NCBI GenBank assembly: GCA_029288095.1 | Contig: JARFPW010000094.1 | Coordinates: 1 to 11,332 of the forward strand | Source: Gemmatimonadota bacterium | GTDB taxonomy: Bacteria; Gemmatimonadota; Gemmatimonadetes; Palauibacterales; Palauibacteraceae | Direction of reading: 5' to 3' | DNA: 11,332 nt | Shown: piece by piece, positions 6,417 to 11,332 of the stretch | Position numbering within the stretch: the stretch's first letter is position 1 | How the letters are laid out: each line of letters starts with the position of its first letter | Position numbers and translations under genes: made by a program | Notes under the pieces: model-generated | Database searches by the model: none | The model's input: only the letters and a program-made list of their open reading frames with translations | What the model was told of the DNA's origin: nothing

Positions 6417-7088
6417 GTGCCGATCGACGCGTCAAACCACGATCAAACTCCCCTTCGGGTAGAAACGCTCGCGCTGGGTCCGTTTGAGTCCAACTGCTAT
6501 CTCGTGCGGGCCTCCGGCTCGTCGTCGGGCGTCGTGATCGATCCGGGCGCGGATGGGGATCGGATACTCGCAGGCGTGGCCGACTGGCCGAACGGGGTCT
6601 CCGCCATCCTGCTCACGCATGCGCATCTCGATCATGTCGGCGCGGTCGCGGACGTAGCCCGCGCTACGGGGGCACCGGTCCACCTGCATCCGGCGGACCG
6701 GTTTCTCTACGACGCGGCGGCCGATCAGGGACGCATGTTCGGGATGGCGGTCGAACAGCCGCCCGCGCCCGATAAGGAGCTGTCGGACGGCCAGACGCTG
6801 CGGCTGGAAGGATTCGAGTTCTCCGTTCGCCACGCGCCCGGACATTCACCAGGCGGCGTCGTCTTCGTGGGCCCTGGTATCGCGTTCGTCGGCGACTGCG
6901 TGTTCGCAGGGTCGATCGGACGAACGGATCTCGCCGGTGGCGACACGCGGACCCTCCTGGCGTCCATTCGAAGCCAGATCCTGACGTTGCCCGGATCCAC
7001 CGTTCTGTACACGGGCCATGGACCCGTCACGACGGTTGAGCGAGAGACGGCGTCCAATCCGTTTCTGATTCCGGGTGGTTACGCGTGA
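6417..7088 (+). CDS. MBL-fold metallohydrolase, glyoxalase II/YcbL-like
   Basis: 223 residues. The metallo-beta-lactamase fold metal site is complete: THAHLDH at 67-73, His143 in HAPGHSPG, Asp160 in VGDCVFAGSIGRTD, and His201 in YTGHGPVTT. The late NPFL motif (214-217) is also a hallmark of the glyoxalase-II-like small hydrolases such as YcbL. These bind two metal ions and typically hydrolyse thioesters such as S-lactoylglutathione or related thiol conjugates. The long substrate domain of true GloB is absent, so the substrate is open. Start: GTG 6417, 8 bases after the Fe-S carrier stop, with no clear SD. The conserved fold begins at about residue 14. Its end overlaps the zinc-ribbon gene by GTGA. 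A thiol-conjugate substrate would fit the redox theme, but this is inference. Confidence 0.9.
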   Translation: MPIDASNHDQTPLRVETLALGPFESNCYLVRASGSSSGVVIDPGADGDRILAGVADWPNGVSAILLTHAHLDHVGAVADVARATGAPVHLHPADRFLYDAAADQGRMFGMAVEQPPAPDKELSDGQTLRLEGFEFSVRHAPGHSPGGVVFVGPGIAFVGDCVFAGSIGRTDLAGGDTRTLLASIRSQILTLPGSTVLYTGHGPVTTVERETASNPFLIPGGYA

Positions 7089-7270
7089 GCCCCCAGCCCT
7101 CGCCGCGGGTGGTAGTGCGCGAATCCGGCGCACTCGCGTCCGCTGGTGGCCGGCCCACCGAGCCATGCCTGCATTGCGGCGTGCCCGTGGCGCTCCGAAA
7201 GCTGGGATGTAGAGGGGGTCATTGCCCTAACTGCCGGCACCCGTACCCCCATGGCGACTGCTCAGACTGA
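7085..7270 (+). CDS. Zinc-ribbon miniprotein (61 aa), unknown function
   Basis: A 61-residue product with six cysteines: Cys28-x2-Cys31, Cys42, Cys47-x2-Cys50 and Cys59. The paired CLHC and CPNC knuckles form a likely zinc ribbon, preceded by a disordered, Pro/Ser-rich N-terminus. It starts at GTG 7085 in a GTGA overlap with the MBL gene. It ends at 7270, where TGATG lets the DHH gene start on the last base of the stop. Both overlaps and the regular CxxC pairs support a real gene, although it has no clear SD. Such small ribbons often bind nucleic acid or act as subunits. Its location directly before a DHH phosphoesterase suggests a partner role. I do not recognise a named family. Confidence 0.7.
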   Translation: MSPQPSPRVVVRESGALASAGGRPTEPCLHCGVPVALRKLGCRGGHCPNCRHPYPHGDCSD

Positions 7271-8352
7271 TGCGCAAACCTCAGACCGGGGCCGACGCTT
7301 CCGAGGAAGACGCTACCCGTCTTGCGTCACTCGTCGAGGCGGTATCGGGAGCGAGCCGAGTCGTCATCGTCACGCATGACAATCCCGACCCCGATGCAGT
7401 CGCATCGGCAGCCGGGCTGCGAGCGCTGATCGAAGCAACCCACGACATGCCGGTCGTAGCCACGTTCGGCGGGATCATCGGTCGCGCCGAGAATCGTTCT
7501 CTGATGGACGTCATCGGTGTCGACTTCGAGCGCATCGAAGGATTCGAGTTTCGCCCAGGCGATGCGTTCGCCCTGGTCGATGCCCAGCCCGGTGCAGGCA
7601 ACAACGTAGTCCCCGAGAGCGCCCGGCTGGCGATCGTCATCGACCACCACCCGCCGCGGATGGGCCCGTTCAGCGCCGATTACCACGACGTGCGCGAGTC
7701 ATACGGGGCAACTTCGACGATCCTCGTGGAACTGTTGCGTGCCGCCGCTGTCGAGCCTGACGAGAGGTTGGCAACCGGCATGTTTTACGCGATCCAGTCC
7801 GAGACCCAGGATCTCGGCCGGGAGGCATCCGCAGCTGACATCGAGGCCAGTATATATCTGTACCCGAGGACTGATCCGCGCGCGCTGTCGTTCATCCGGC
7901 ACGCCCAGGTGCCCAGGGGTTTGTTCGAGGCGCTGCACGATGGCCTGGAGCGCGCCTGGCGTCGCGCGGGAGTGGTTTGCGTCCCGGTTGGCAGTCTGGC
8001 CTATCCCGATCTCGTGGCTCAACTCGCGGACTTCTTCCTGCGGGTCCAGGGAGTGGACTGGGTCGTTGCGATGGGTCGCCACCAGGACGATGTGTTGATT
8101 TCGGTGCGGGCTGAACAGCCGGAAGCCCATGCGGGCGAGCGCGTGCGCGAAGTAGTCGGCCAGCGCGGAACCGCCGGCGGACATGGCCAGATGGCCGGCG
8201 GCAGGGTCCCGGTCGCGGGCCTTTCCGACGAGCGGATCGAAGCCCTGATCGACGAACTGTTCGAACAGTTCTGCGTGCTCGAGGGGGTCGCTGACGAGCC
8301 TCGCTGCCCGCTGCTCGACAGAACGCAGGTTGCGCAGGATGCCGACCGGTGA
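7270..8352 (+). CDS. DHH/DHHA1 family phosphoesterase, divergent subfamily
   Basis: 360 residues. The DHH domain (about 20-190) carries motif I THDNPDPDAVAS (35-46), Asp104 in LVDAQ, and DHHPP (125-129). Where NrnA has TDTGSF, this protein reads SETQDLGREAS (177-187), putting Glu178 at the usual metal-binding Asp. The DHHA1 domain (about 215-335) ends in AGGHGQMAGG (302-311) in place of the NrnA-type GGGGHxxAAG. DHH enzymes are Mn-dependent and cleave phosphodiester or phosphomonoester bonds in short RNA, pAp or cyclic dinucleotides. The DPD and TQDLGREAS signatures mark a separate branch from the NrnA paralogue at 9590, so the substrate is unknown. It begins on the last base of the zinc-ribbon stop and overlaps the CoaE-PHP start by GTGA, which indicates tight coupling. 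The family is secure; the function is open. Confidence 0.88.
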   Translation: MRKPQTGADASEEDATRLASLVEAVSGASRVVIVTHDNPDPDAVASAAGLRALIEATHDMPVVATFGGIIGRAENRSLMDVIGVDFERIEGFEFRPGDAFALVDAQPGAGNNVVPESARLAIVIDHHPPRMGPFSADYHDVRESYGATSTILVELLRAAAVEPDERLATGMFYAIQSETQDLGREASAADIEASIYLYPRTDPRALSFIRHAQVPRGLFEALHDGLERAWRRAGVVCVPVGSLAYPDLVAQLADFFLRVQGVDWVVAMGRHQDDVLISVRAEQPEAHAGERVREVVGQRGTAGGHGQMAGGRVPVAGLSDERIEALIDELFEQFCVLEGVADEPRCPLLDRTQVAQDADR

Positions 8353-9593
8353 TCCGAATCGGTCTAACCGGGACGATAGGCGCTGGAAAGAGCGTCGTGG
8401 GGTCGTTGTTCGAGAGTTGGGGAGCTCGACTCATCGACGCGGATCTACTGGCCCGGGAGGCGATCGCTCCCGGAACGCCCGGGGAAGCGGCCGTCATCCG
8501 TCGATTCGGCAGTAACGCCGTATTGCCGGACGGCCGGATCGACCGGGCGGGCCTGCGCGCGATCGTGTTCACTGATCCGGAAGCCCGCAGCGCCCTCGAG
8601 GACATAGTCCATCCTGAAGTCGATCGATTGCGTGCCTTGCGCCTGGCGGAGGCCGAGCGGGAAGGCACGGACGTAGTTGTGGTTGAAGTCCCATTGTTGT
8701 TCGAGAAGGCGATCGAGTCGGAATTCGACATCGTGATCGTCGTGGACGCCCCGACGGAACAGCGGCGGGACCGGGTGATCGAGGGACGGGGCCTGTCCGC
8801 GGAGATGTTTGCCGCCATCGATGCAGCGCAGTGGACAGGTGAGCGCAAGCGGAAGGGCGCGGACACCGTGTTATGGAACGACGGTGATCTGGACAGCCTG
8901 CGCGACAAGGCTCGGCAGATCTGGGACGAACTGTCCGCCGGACCCCCCGGGACGGATTTCTGGTCTGTCGACCTGCACATGCACACATCGGCCTCGCATG
9001 ACTGCCTCAGCACGCCGGCGGATGTGGTCGAGCGGGCACGCGAATGCGGCCTCGACCGGATTGCGGTCACCGACCACAACGAAATAGCCGGCGCCCTGGA
9101 AGCCCGGGAACTGGACCCCGATCTGGTGATCGTAGGCGAAGAGGTCCGAACCTCGGAAGGCCTGGACCTGATCGGGCTGTGGATGGAGCAGCGCATCCCG
9201 CCGGGTGGAAGTTTTCGCGAGGTGGCCGACGCCATCCACGCGCAGCAGGGTGTGGTGTACGTTCCGCATCCGTTCGATGCCCGGCGAGGGACGGACGAAC
9301 CTTTTCTGGACGGCCTCGTGGACTGTGTGGACGCGGTTGAGGCCTTCAACGCCCGTGTTCACGATAGCAGCCGGAACGCCCGGGCCGCGACATGGGCGCG
9401 CCGACACGGGTTGCCCGTCGGGGCCGGCAGTGACGCACATACCCTGCGTGAGATCGGACGCGGCAGGGTCCTCATGCCGCCGTTCACAGGGCCTGCCTCG
9501 TTTCTGGCATCGCTGCGCGGCGCTCGAATCCAGGGACGGGTGTCGAGTCGCCTGGTGCACCTGGCATCAACCTGGGCCAAGCTGAAGAAATGA
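8349..9593 (+). CDS. coaE: Dephospho-CoA kinase fused to a C-terminal PHP phosphoesterase domain
   Basis: 414 residues, twice the usual CoaE length of about 200. Residues 1-196 are CoaE, which phosphorylates the 3'-OH of dephospho-CoA with ATP in the last step of CoA synthesis. They show the P-loop GTIGAGKS (8-15), DAD (30-32), VHPEV (87-91), VPLLFE (114-119), Gln161 and ADTVLWNDG (171-179). Ile157 stands where an Arg is common. After a short GPPGTD linker, residues about 205-400 are a PHP domain: His210-x-His212, Asp242-His243 in VTDHN, Glu264-Glu265, His307 in VPHPFD, and GSDAH (360-364). The reading frame is continuous, with no stop or new SD at the joint. It starts at GTG 8349 (GTGA overlap with the DHH gene) and ends in an ATGA overlap with nrnA. 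Both domains look intact. What the PHP half hydrolyses is unknown; pAp or a CoA-related phosphate are candidates. Confidence 0.9.
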   Translation: MIRIGLTGTIGAGKSVVGSLFESWGARLIDADLLAREAIAPGTPGEAAVIRRFGSNAVLPDGRIDRAGLRAIVFTDPEARSALEDIVHPEVDRLRALRLAEAEREGTDVVVVEVPLLFEKAIESEFDIVIVVDAPTEQRRDRVIEGRGLSAEMFAAIDAAQWTGERKRKGADTVLWNDGDLDSLRDKARQIWDELSAGPPGTDFWSVDLHMHTSASHDCLSTPADVVERARECGLDRIAVTDHNEIAGALEARELDPDLVIVGEEVRTSEGLDLIGLWMEQRIPPGGSFREVADAIHAQQGVVYVPHPFDARRGTDEPFLDGLVDCVDAVEAFNARVHDSSRNARAATWARRHGLPVGAGSDAHTLREIGRGRVLMPPFTGPASFLASLRGARIQGRVSSRLVHLASTWAKLKK

Positions 9594-10606
9594 ACACTGC
9601 CGAGCATGTAACGCCGCCACCCCCCGACCGCGCCGCCGGCCTGGCCCGGATCCGTGCGCAACTGGAATCCGCCCAACGGGTGGTGATGACCACGCACGTC
9701 AACGCCGACGGTGACGGGGCGGGGAGCGAAGCCGCACTGGGCGGTTGGCTGCGGCGATCAGGGCACGATGCGACCGTCGTCAATCCCACACGTCTTCCAG
9801 ACGGATATCAGTTTCTACTCGACGGCATCCCTGCGTGGACTCACTCTGATGAACAGGGCAGGGAGGCGATCCGCGACGCCGATCTGATCGTAGTGCTGGA
9901 TACCGCCGAGCCGTCTCGCCTCGGACAGGTGATGCCGCTCATCGATTCGCACCGCGTGCTTACGATCGATCACCATCCAGCTGTTTCGCCTTCACTGGGT
10001 GAGCCGTCCGTGCGCGACGCGACGGCGGCTGCCGCTGGCGAACTGGTCTATGATCTGATTATTGGCGCCGGGGACGAACCGACCCTCGCAGAAGCTCGTG
10101 CGCTCTACGCAGCTATTTCCACGGACACGGGCTCATTCCGTTACGGCAACACGACGAGCCGCGTGCATCTGATCACAGCACATCTCGTGTCGCTGGGTGT
10201 CGATCCCGAGGAGATGTACCACCGTCTGTACGGTGGGTACACGCTGGCTCGCCTTTCTCTGCTGCAGCGCGCACTCGCAGGAATACGCATCCACGATCGC
10301 ATACCCGTGGCGTGGATCAGCCTGTCCCATGCCGACATGACCGAGACCGGTGCGACCCGTGATGACGTCGAGGGAATCGTGGAGTACGCGCGGCGCCTGG
10401 TCGGAGTCGAGGTAGCCGTGCTGCTGCGGGAACTGGCTGACGGTCGAACGAAAGTGTCGCTCCGAACATCGGGCCACACGGACGTGGCAGCGGCCGCCAG
10501 GGAGCTGGGCGGAGGAGGGCACGTGAAAGCGGCGGGAGCAGTGCTGGACGCCAGGCTGGCTGACGCCCGGTCGCAAGTACTCGGCGTCCTCGAGGCGCTC
10601 TTCTAG
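9590..10606 (+). CDS. nrnA: Bifunctional oligoribonuclease/pAp phosphatase, NrnA-type DHH-DHHA1 protein
   Basis: 338 residues, matching NrnA (about 310-340). Canonical motifs are intact: THVNADGDGAGS (35-46), DTAEPSRLG (104-112), DHHP (127-130), STDTGSFRY (177-185) with Asp179, and GGGGHVKAAG (307-316) of the DHHA1 substrate-binding domain. NrnA degrades 2-5 nucleotide RNAs from the 3' end of the RNA decay pathway and dephosphorylates 3',5'-pAp to AMP, in the cytoplasm with Mn(II). The ATG lies in an ATGA overlap with the CoaE-PHP stop. The conserved part starts at about residue 16, leaving a short Pro-rich leader. It is the last gene of the train; 116 bases without a gene follow. Compared with the divergent DHH protein at 7270, this is the orthodox enzyme. 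Whether it acts on pAp, nanoRNA or both is not decided by sequence. Confidence 0.93.
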   Translation: MNTAEHVTPPPPDRAAGLARIRAQLESAQRVVMTTHVNADGDGAGSEAALGGWLRRSGHDATVVNPTRLPDGYQFLLDGIPAWTHSDEQGREAIRDADLIVVLDTAEPSRLGQVMPLIDSHRVLTIDHHPAVSPSLGEPSVRDATAAAAGELVYDLIIGAGDEPTLAEARALYAAISTDTGSFRYGNTTSRVHLITAHLVSLGVDPEEMYHRLYGGYTLARLSLLQRALAGIRIHDRIPVAWISLSHADMTETGATRDDVEGIVEYARRLVGVEVAVLLRELADGRTKVSLRTSGHTDVAAAARELGGGGHVKAAGAVLDARLADARSQVLGVLEALF

Positions 10607-10672
10607 CTGGCACGCGTGACCCCTGTACGTGGTGGCTCGACCTTCCTACATTCTGTTCGTCCCGTCTGTCCA

Positions 10673-10688
10673 CCGCCCTGATCGGCGG
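10673..10688 (+). other. Short inverted repeat upstream of the 149-aa gene
   Basis: CCGCC (10673-10677) and GGCGG (10684-10688) with loop CTGATC make a small stable hairpin in the 116-base spacer 10607-10722. No T-tract follows, so it is not a normal terminator. It ends 24 bases before the strong SD at 10713, so a leader hairpin affecting translation is possible. Chance is a fair alternative. The rest of the spacer shows TACATT at 10647-10652, a loose -10 candidate without a good -35. Confidence 0.2.
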
Positions 10689-10712
10689 CATCAAACTGGT
10701 GTCTTCGCCTCC

Positions 10713-10718
10713 AGGAGG
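10713..10718 (+). promoter_or_regulatory. Strong Shine-Dalgarno fixing a GTG start
   Basis: AGGAGG at 10713-10718 is the best ribosome binding site in the window and lies 4 bases before GTG 10723. It argues against the upstream in-frame GTG 10699 and against ATG 10750 as the start of the 149-residue protein. Confidence 0.7.
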
Positions 10719-10722
10719 AACG

Positions 10723-11172
10723 GTGCACAACGGCAACGCCGCCCAAACGATGAACGGCCAGGATCCGATCACTCCGGAGACCATAGAGCGTCTCCGCAAA
10801 CTGGCCGGCAGCATACCCCCGGAAGAGCTGTCCGAAGTCTGGGTGTTTCCCCCCCTGCCGGATCTCGAGGACTCGGAGGAGTTCGTGCTGTTCACGCGAC
10901 GCGTGGCCGATGGTGTATTCCGGGTCTGCGCGGCCGAGTTCGCCGGTGGCGAGACAGTCAGGGTGACTGTCTACGGTGCGGTTCCGGAGACGCGCGTGAT
11001 GAACCTGGTCGCCGGATTTCGACGGCGTCTCGGCGATCGCCGTGATCCACTCTACCTGCCGATTTTCGGATCCAGCGATCGGTGGCGCCTCGTAGTCGGA
11101 GCGGATCCGGAACCGGTGCTGCGGCTGGAGACGTTACGTTCCGAAGCAACCGAGCAGGCGATCGCCGTCTGA
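10723..11172 (+). CDS. Hypothetical protein, 149 aa, unknown function
   Basis: I do not recognise the family. The product is soluble, with no signal peptide or transmembrane segment. A polar N-terminus is followed by a helix at about 18-30 (PETIERLRKLAGS), then a Pro-rich turn with VWVFPPLPDLEDSEEFVLFTRR (39-60). An alternating-hydrophobic stretch (about 61-100: VFRVCAAEFAGGETVRVTVYGAV) suggests a small antiparallel beta sheet, and a last beta/turn segment covers about 108-138. One Cys (69). The start at GTG 10723 is fixed by AGGAGG 4 bases upstream. The gene stands between a 116-base spacer and ccdA, 22 bases downstream, so it may share a transcript with ccdA and support cytochrome c or disulfide metabolism, but this is context only. 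The even codon use and strong SD make it a confident real gene. Confidence 0.75.
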   Translation: MHNGNAAQTMNGQDPITPETIERLRKLAGSIPPEELSEVWVFPPLPDLEDSEEFVLFTRRVADGVFRVCAAEFAGGETVRVTVYGAVPETRVMNLVAGFRRRLGDRRDPLYLPIFGSSDRWRLVVGADPEPVLRLETLRSEATEQAIAV

Positions 11173-11194
11173 TCCGTACCCCAACAGGCCGCCA

Positions 11195-11332
11195 GTGAAC
11201 GAATTAGAAATCGGAGTCGCCGTAGCGTTCGGCGCCGGCGTATTGAGCTTTCTGTCTCCCTGTGTCCTTCCACTCGTACCTTCGTATCTGTCGTTCGTAA
11301 GCGGCATCGGAATCGAGGATCTGGAGGCCGGC
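11195..11332 (+). CDS. ccdA: Cytochrome c biogenesis/thiol-disulfide transporter CcdA, N-terminal part (cut by window end)
   Basis: The first 46 codons run open to the end of the window. Residues about 6-37 form the first membrane helix and contain FLSPCVLPLVPSYLSFVSG, the signature of CcdA/DsbD-type electron transporters. Cys23 is the redox cysteine of that helix and lies next to the helix-breaking prolines. CcdA is a six-helix inner-membrane protein that carries reducing power from cytoplasmic thioredoxin to periplasmic thiols for cytochrome c maturation and related reactions. Start: GTG 11195, with only a weak AGG upstream. It is 22 bases after the unknown gene. The thioredoxin reductase at 5032 would supply its electron source. 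The signature makes the identity firm despite truncation. Confidence 0.92.
   Translation, partial: MNELEIGVAVAFGAGVLSFLSPCVLPLVPSYLSFVSGIGIEDLEAG

Noticed and set aside
4663..6435. 590-residue minus-strand open frame antisense to PHP, trxB and the Fe-S carrier
   Set aside because: It is Arg/His/Pro-rich with no recognisable motif, and lies opposite genes with complete, convincing catalytic motifs; a GC-rich shadow frame.
7892..9349. 485-residue minus-strand open frame opposite DHH and CoaE-PHP
   Set aside because: Ser/Arg-rich low-complexity translation, no domain, and the plus strand encodes intact enzymes.
10699..10722. Upstream GTG start giving a 157-residue version of the unknown protein
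   Set aside because: It would place the strong AGGAGG inside the coding region; GTG 10723 is correctly placed after it.
1..11332. CRISPR array, tRNA, transposase, integrase, toxin-antitoxin or phage-defence cassette
   Set aside because: No regularly spaced repeats, cloverleaf, terminal inverted repeats, nuclease/defence domains or compositional break were seen; nearly all bases are accounted for by core-type genes.

Overview
The window is GC-rich (by eye low-to-mid 60s percent) and densely packed bacterial chromosome. It reads as a core, housekeeping-type region rather than an island: no tRNA, rRNA, insertion sequence, phage gene or CRISPR array is visible. The gene content (a redox-type ECF sigma/zinc anti-sigma pair, an M42 peptidase, a DtxR/MntR regulator, a TonB-like anchor, two DHH phosphoesterases, a CoaE-PHP fusion and CcdA) fits a free-living, high-GC Gram-negative lineage. 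Gemmatimonadota is my best guess, but this is an inference from gene style, not a marker gene.

Layout. Bases 1-583 (minus strand) hold most of an SRAP/YedK-type DNA-protein crosslink protein. A divergent 125-base spacer with a candidate ECF-type promoter separates it from a run of plus-strand genes. These are a short TonB-like membrane anchor without a TonB C-terminal domain (709-1281), an ECF sigma factor (1346-1900) and its overlapping RsrA-like zinc anti-sigma factor (1897-2130). After a 95-base spacer with a plausible housekeeping promoter comes a long, almost gapless gene train from 2226 to 10606. It encodes an M42 aminopeptidase, an MntR/DtxR regulator, a small unknown protein, a PHP phosphoesterase, thioredoxin reductase, an A-type Fe-S carrier, an MBL-fold hydrolase, a zinc-ribbon miniprotein, a divergent DHH phosphoesterase, a dephospho-CoA kinase fused to a second PHP domain, and an NrnA-type DHH phosphoesterase. 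A 116-base spacer follows, then an unknown 149-residue protein (10723-11172) and the first 46 codons of CcdA (11195 to the window end).

How the genes may work together. Two themes recur. One is thiol and metal homeostasis: RsrA-like anti-sigma and sigma, thioredoxin reductase, CcdA (which takes electrons from thioredoxin across the membrane), Fe-S carrier, metal-dependent regulator. The other is small-nucleotide and CoA metabolism: two PHP and two DHH phosphoesterases around CoaE. The CoaE-PHP fusion next to an NrnA-type enzyme suggests coupling of CoA synthesis to removal of 3',5'-ADP (pAp) or short RNAs; this is a hypothesis. Junctions in the train are mostly start/stop overlaps (ATGA, GTGA, TTGA, TGATG), implying translational coupling. 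No stretch above 300 bases lacks a gene.
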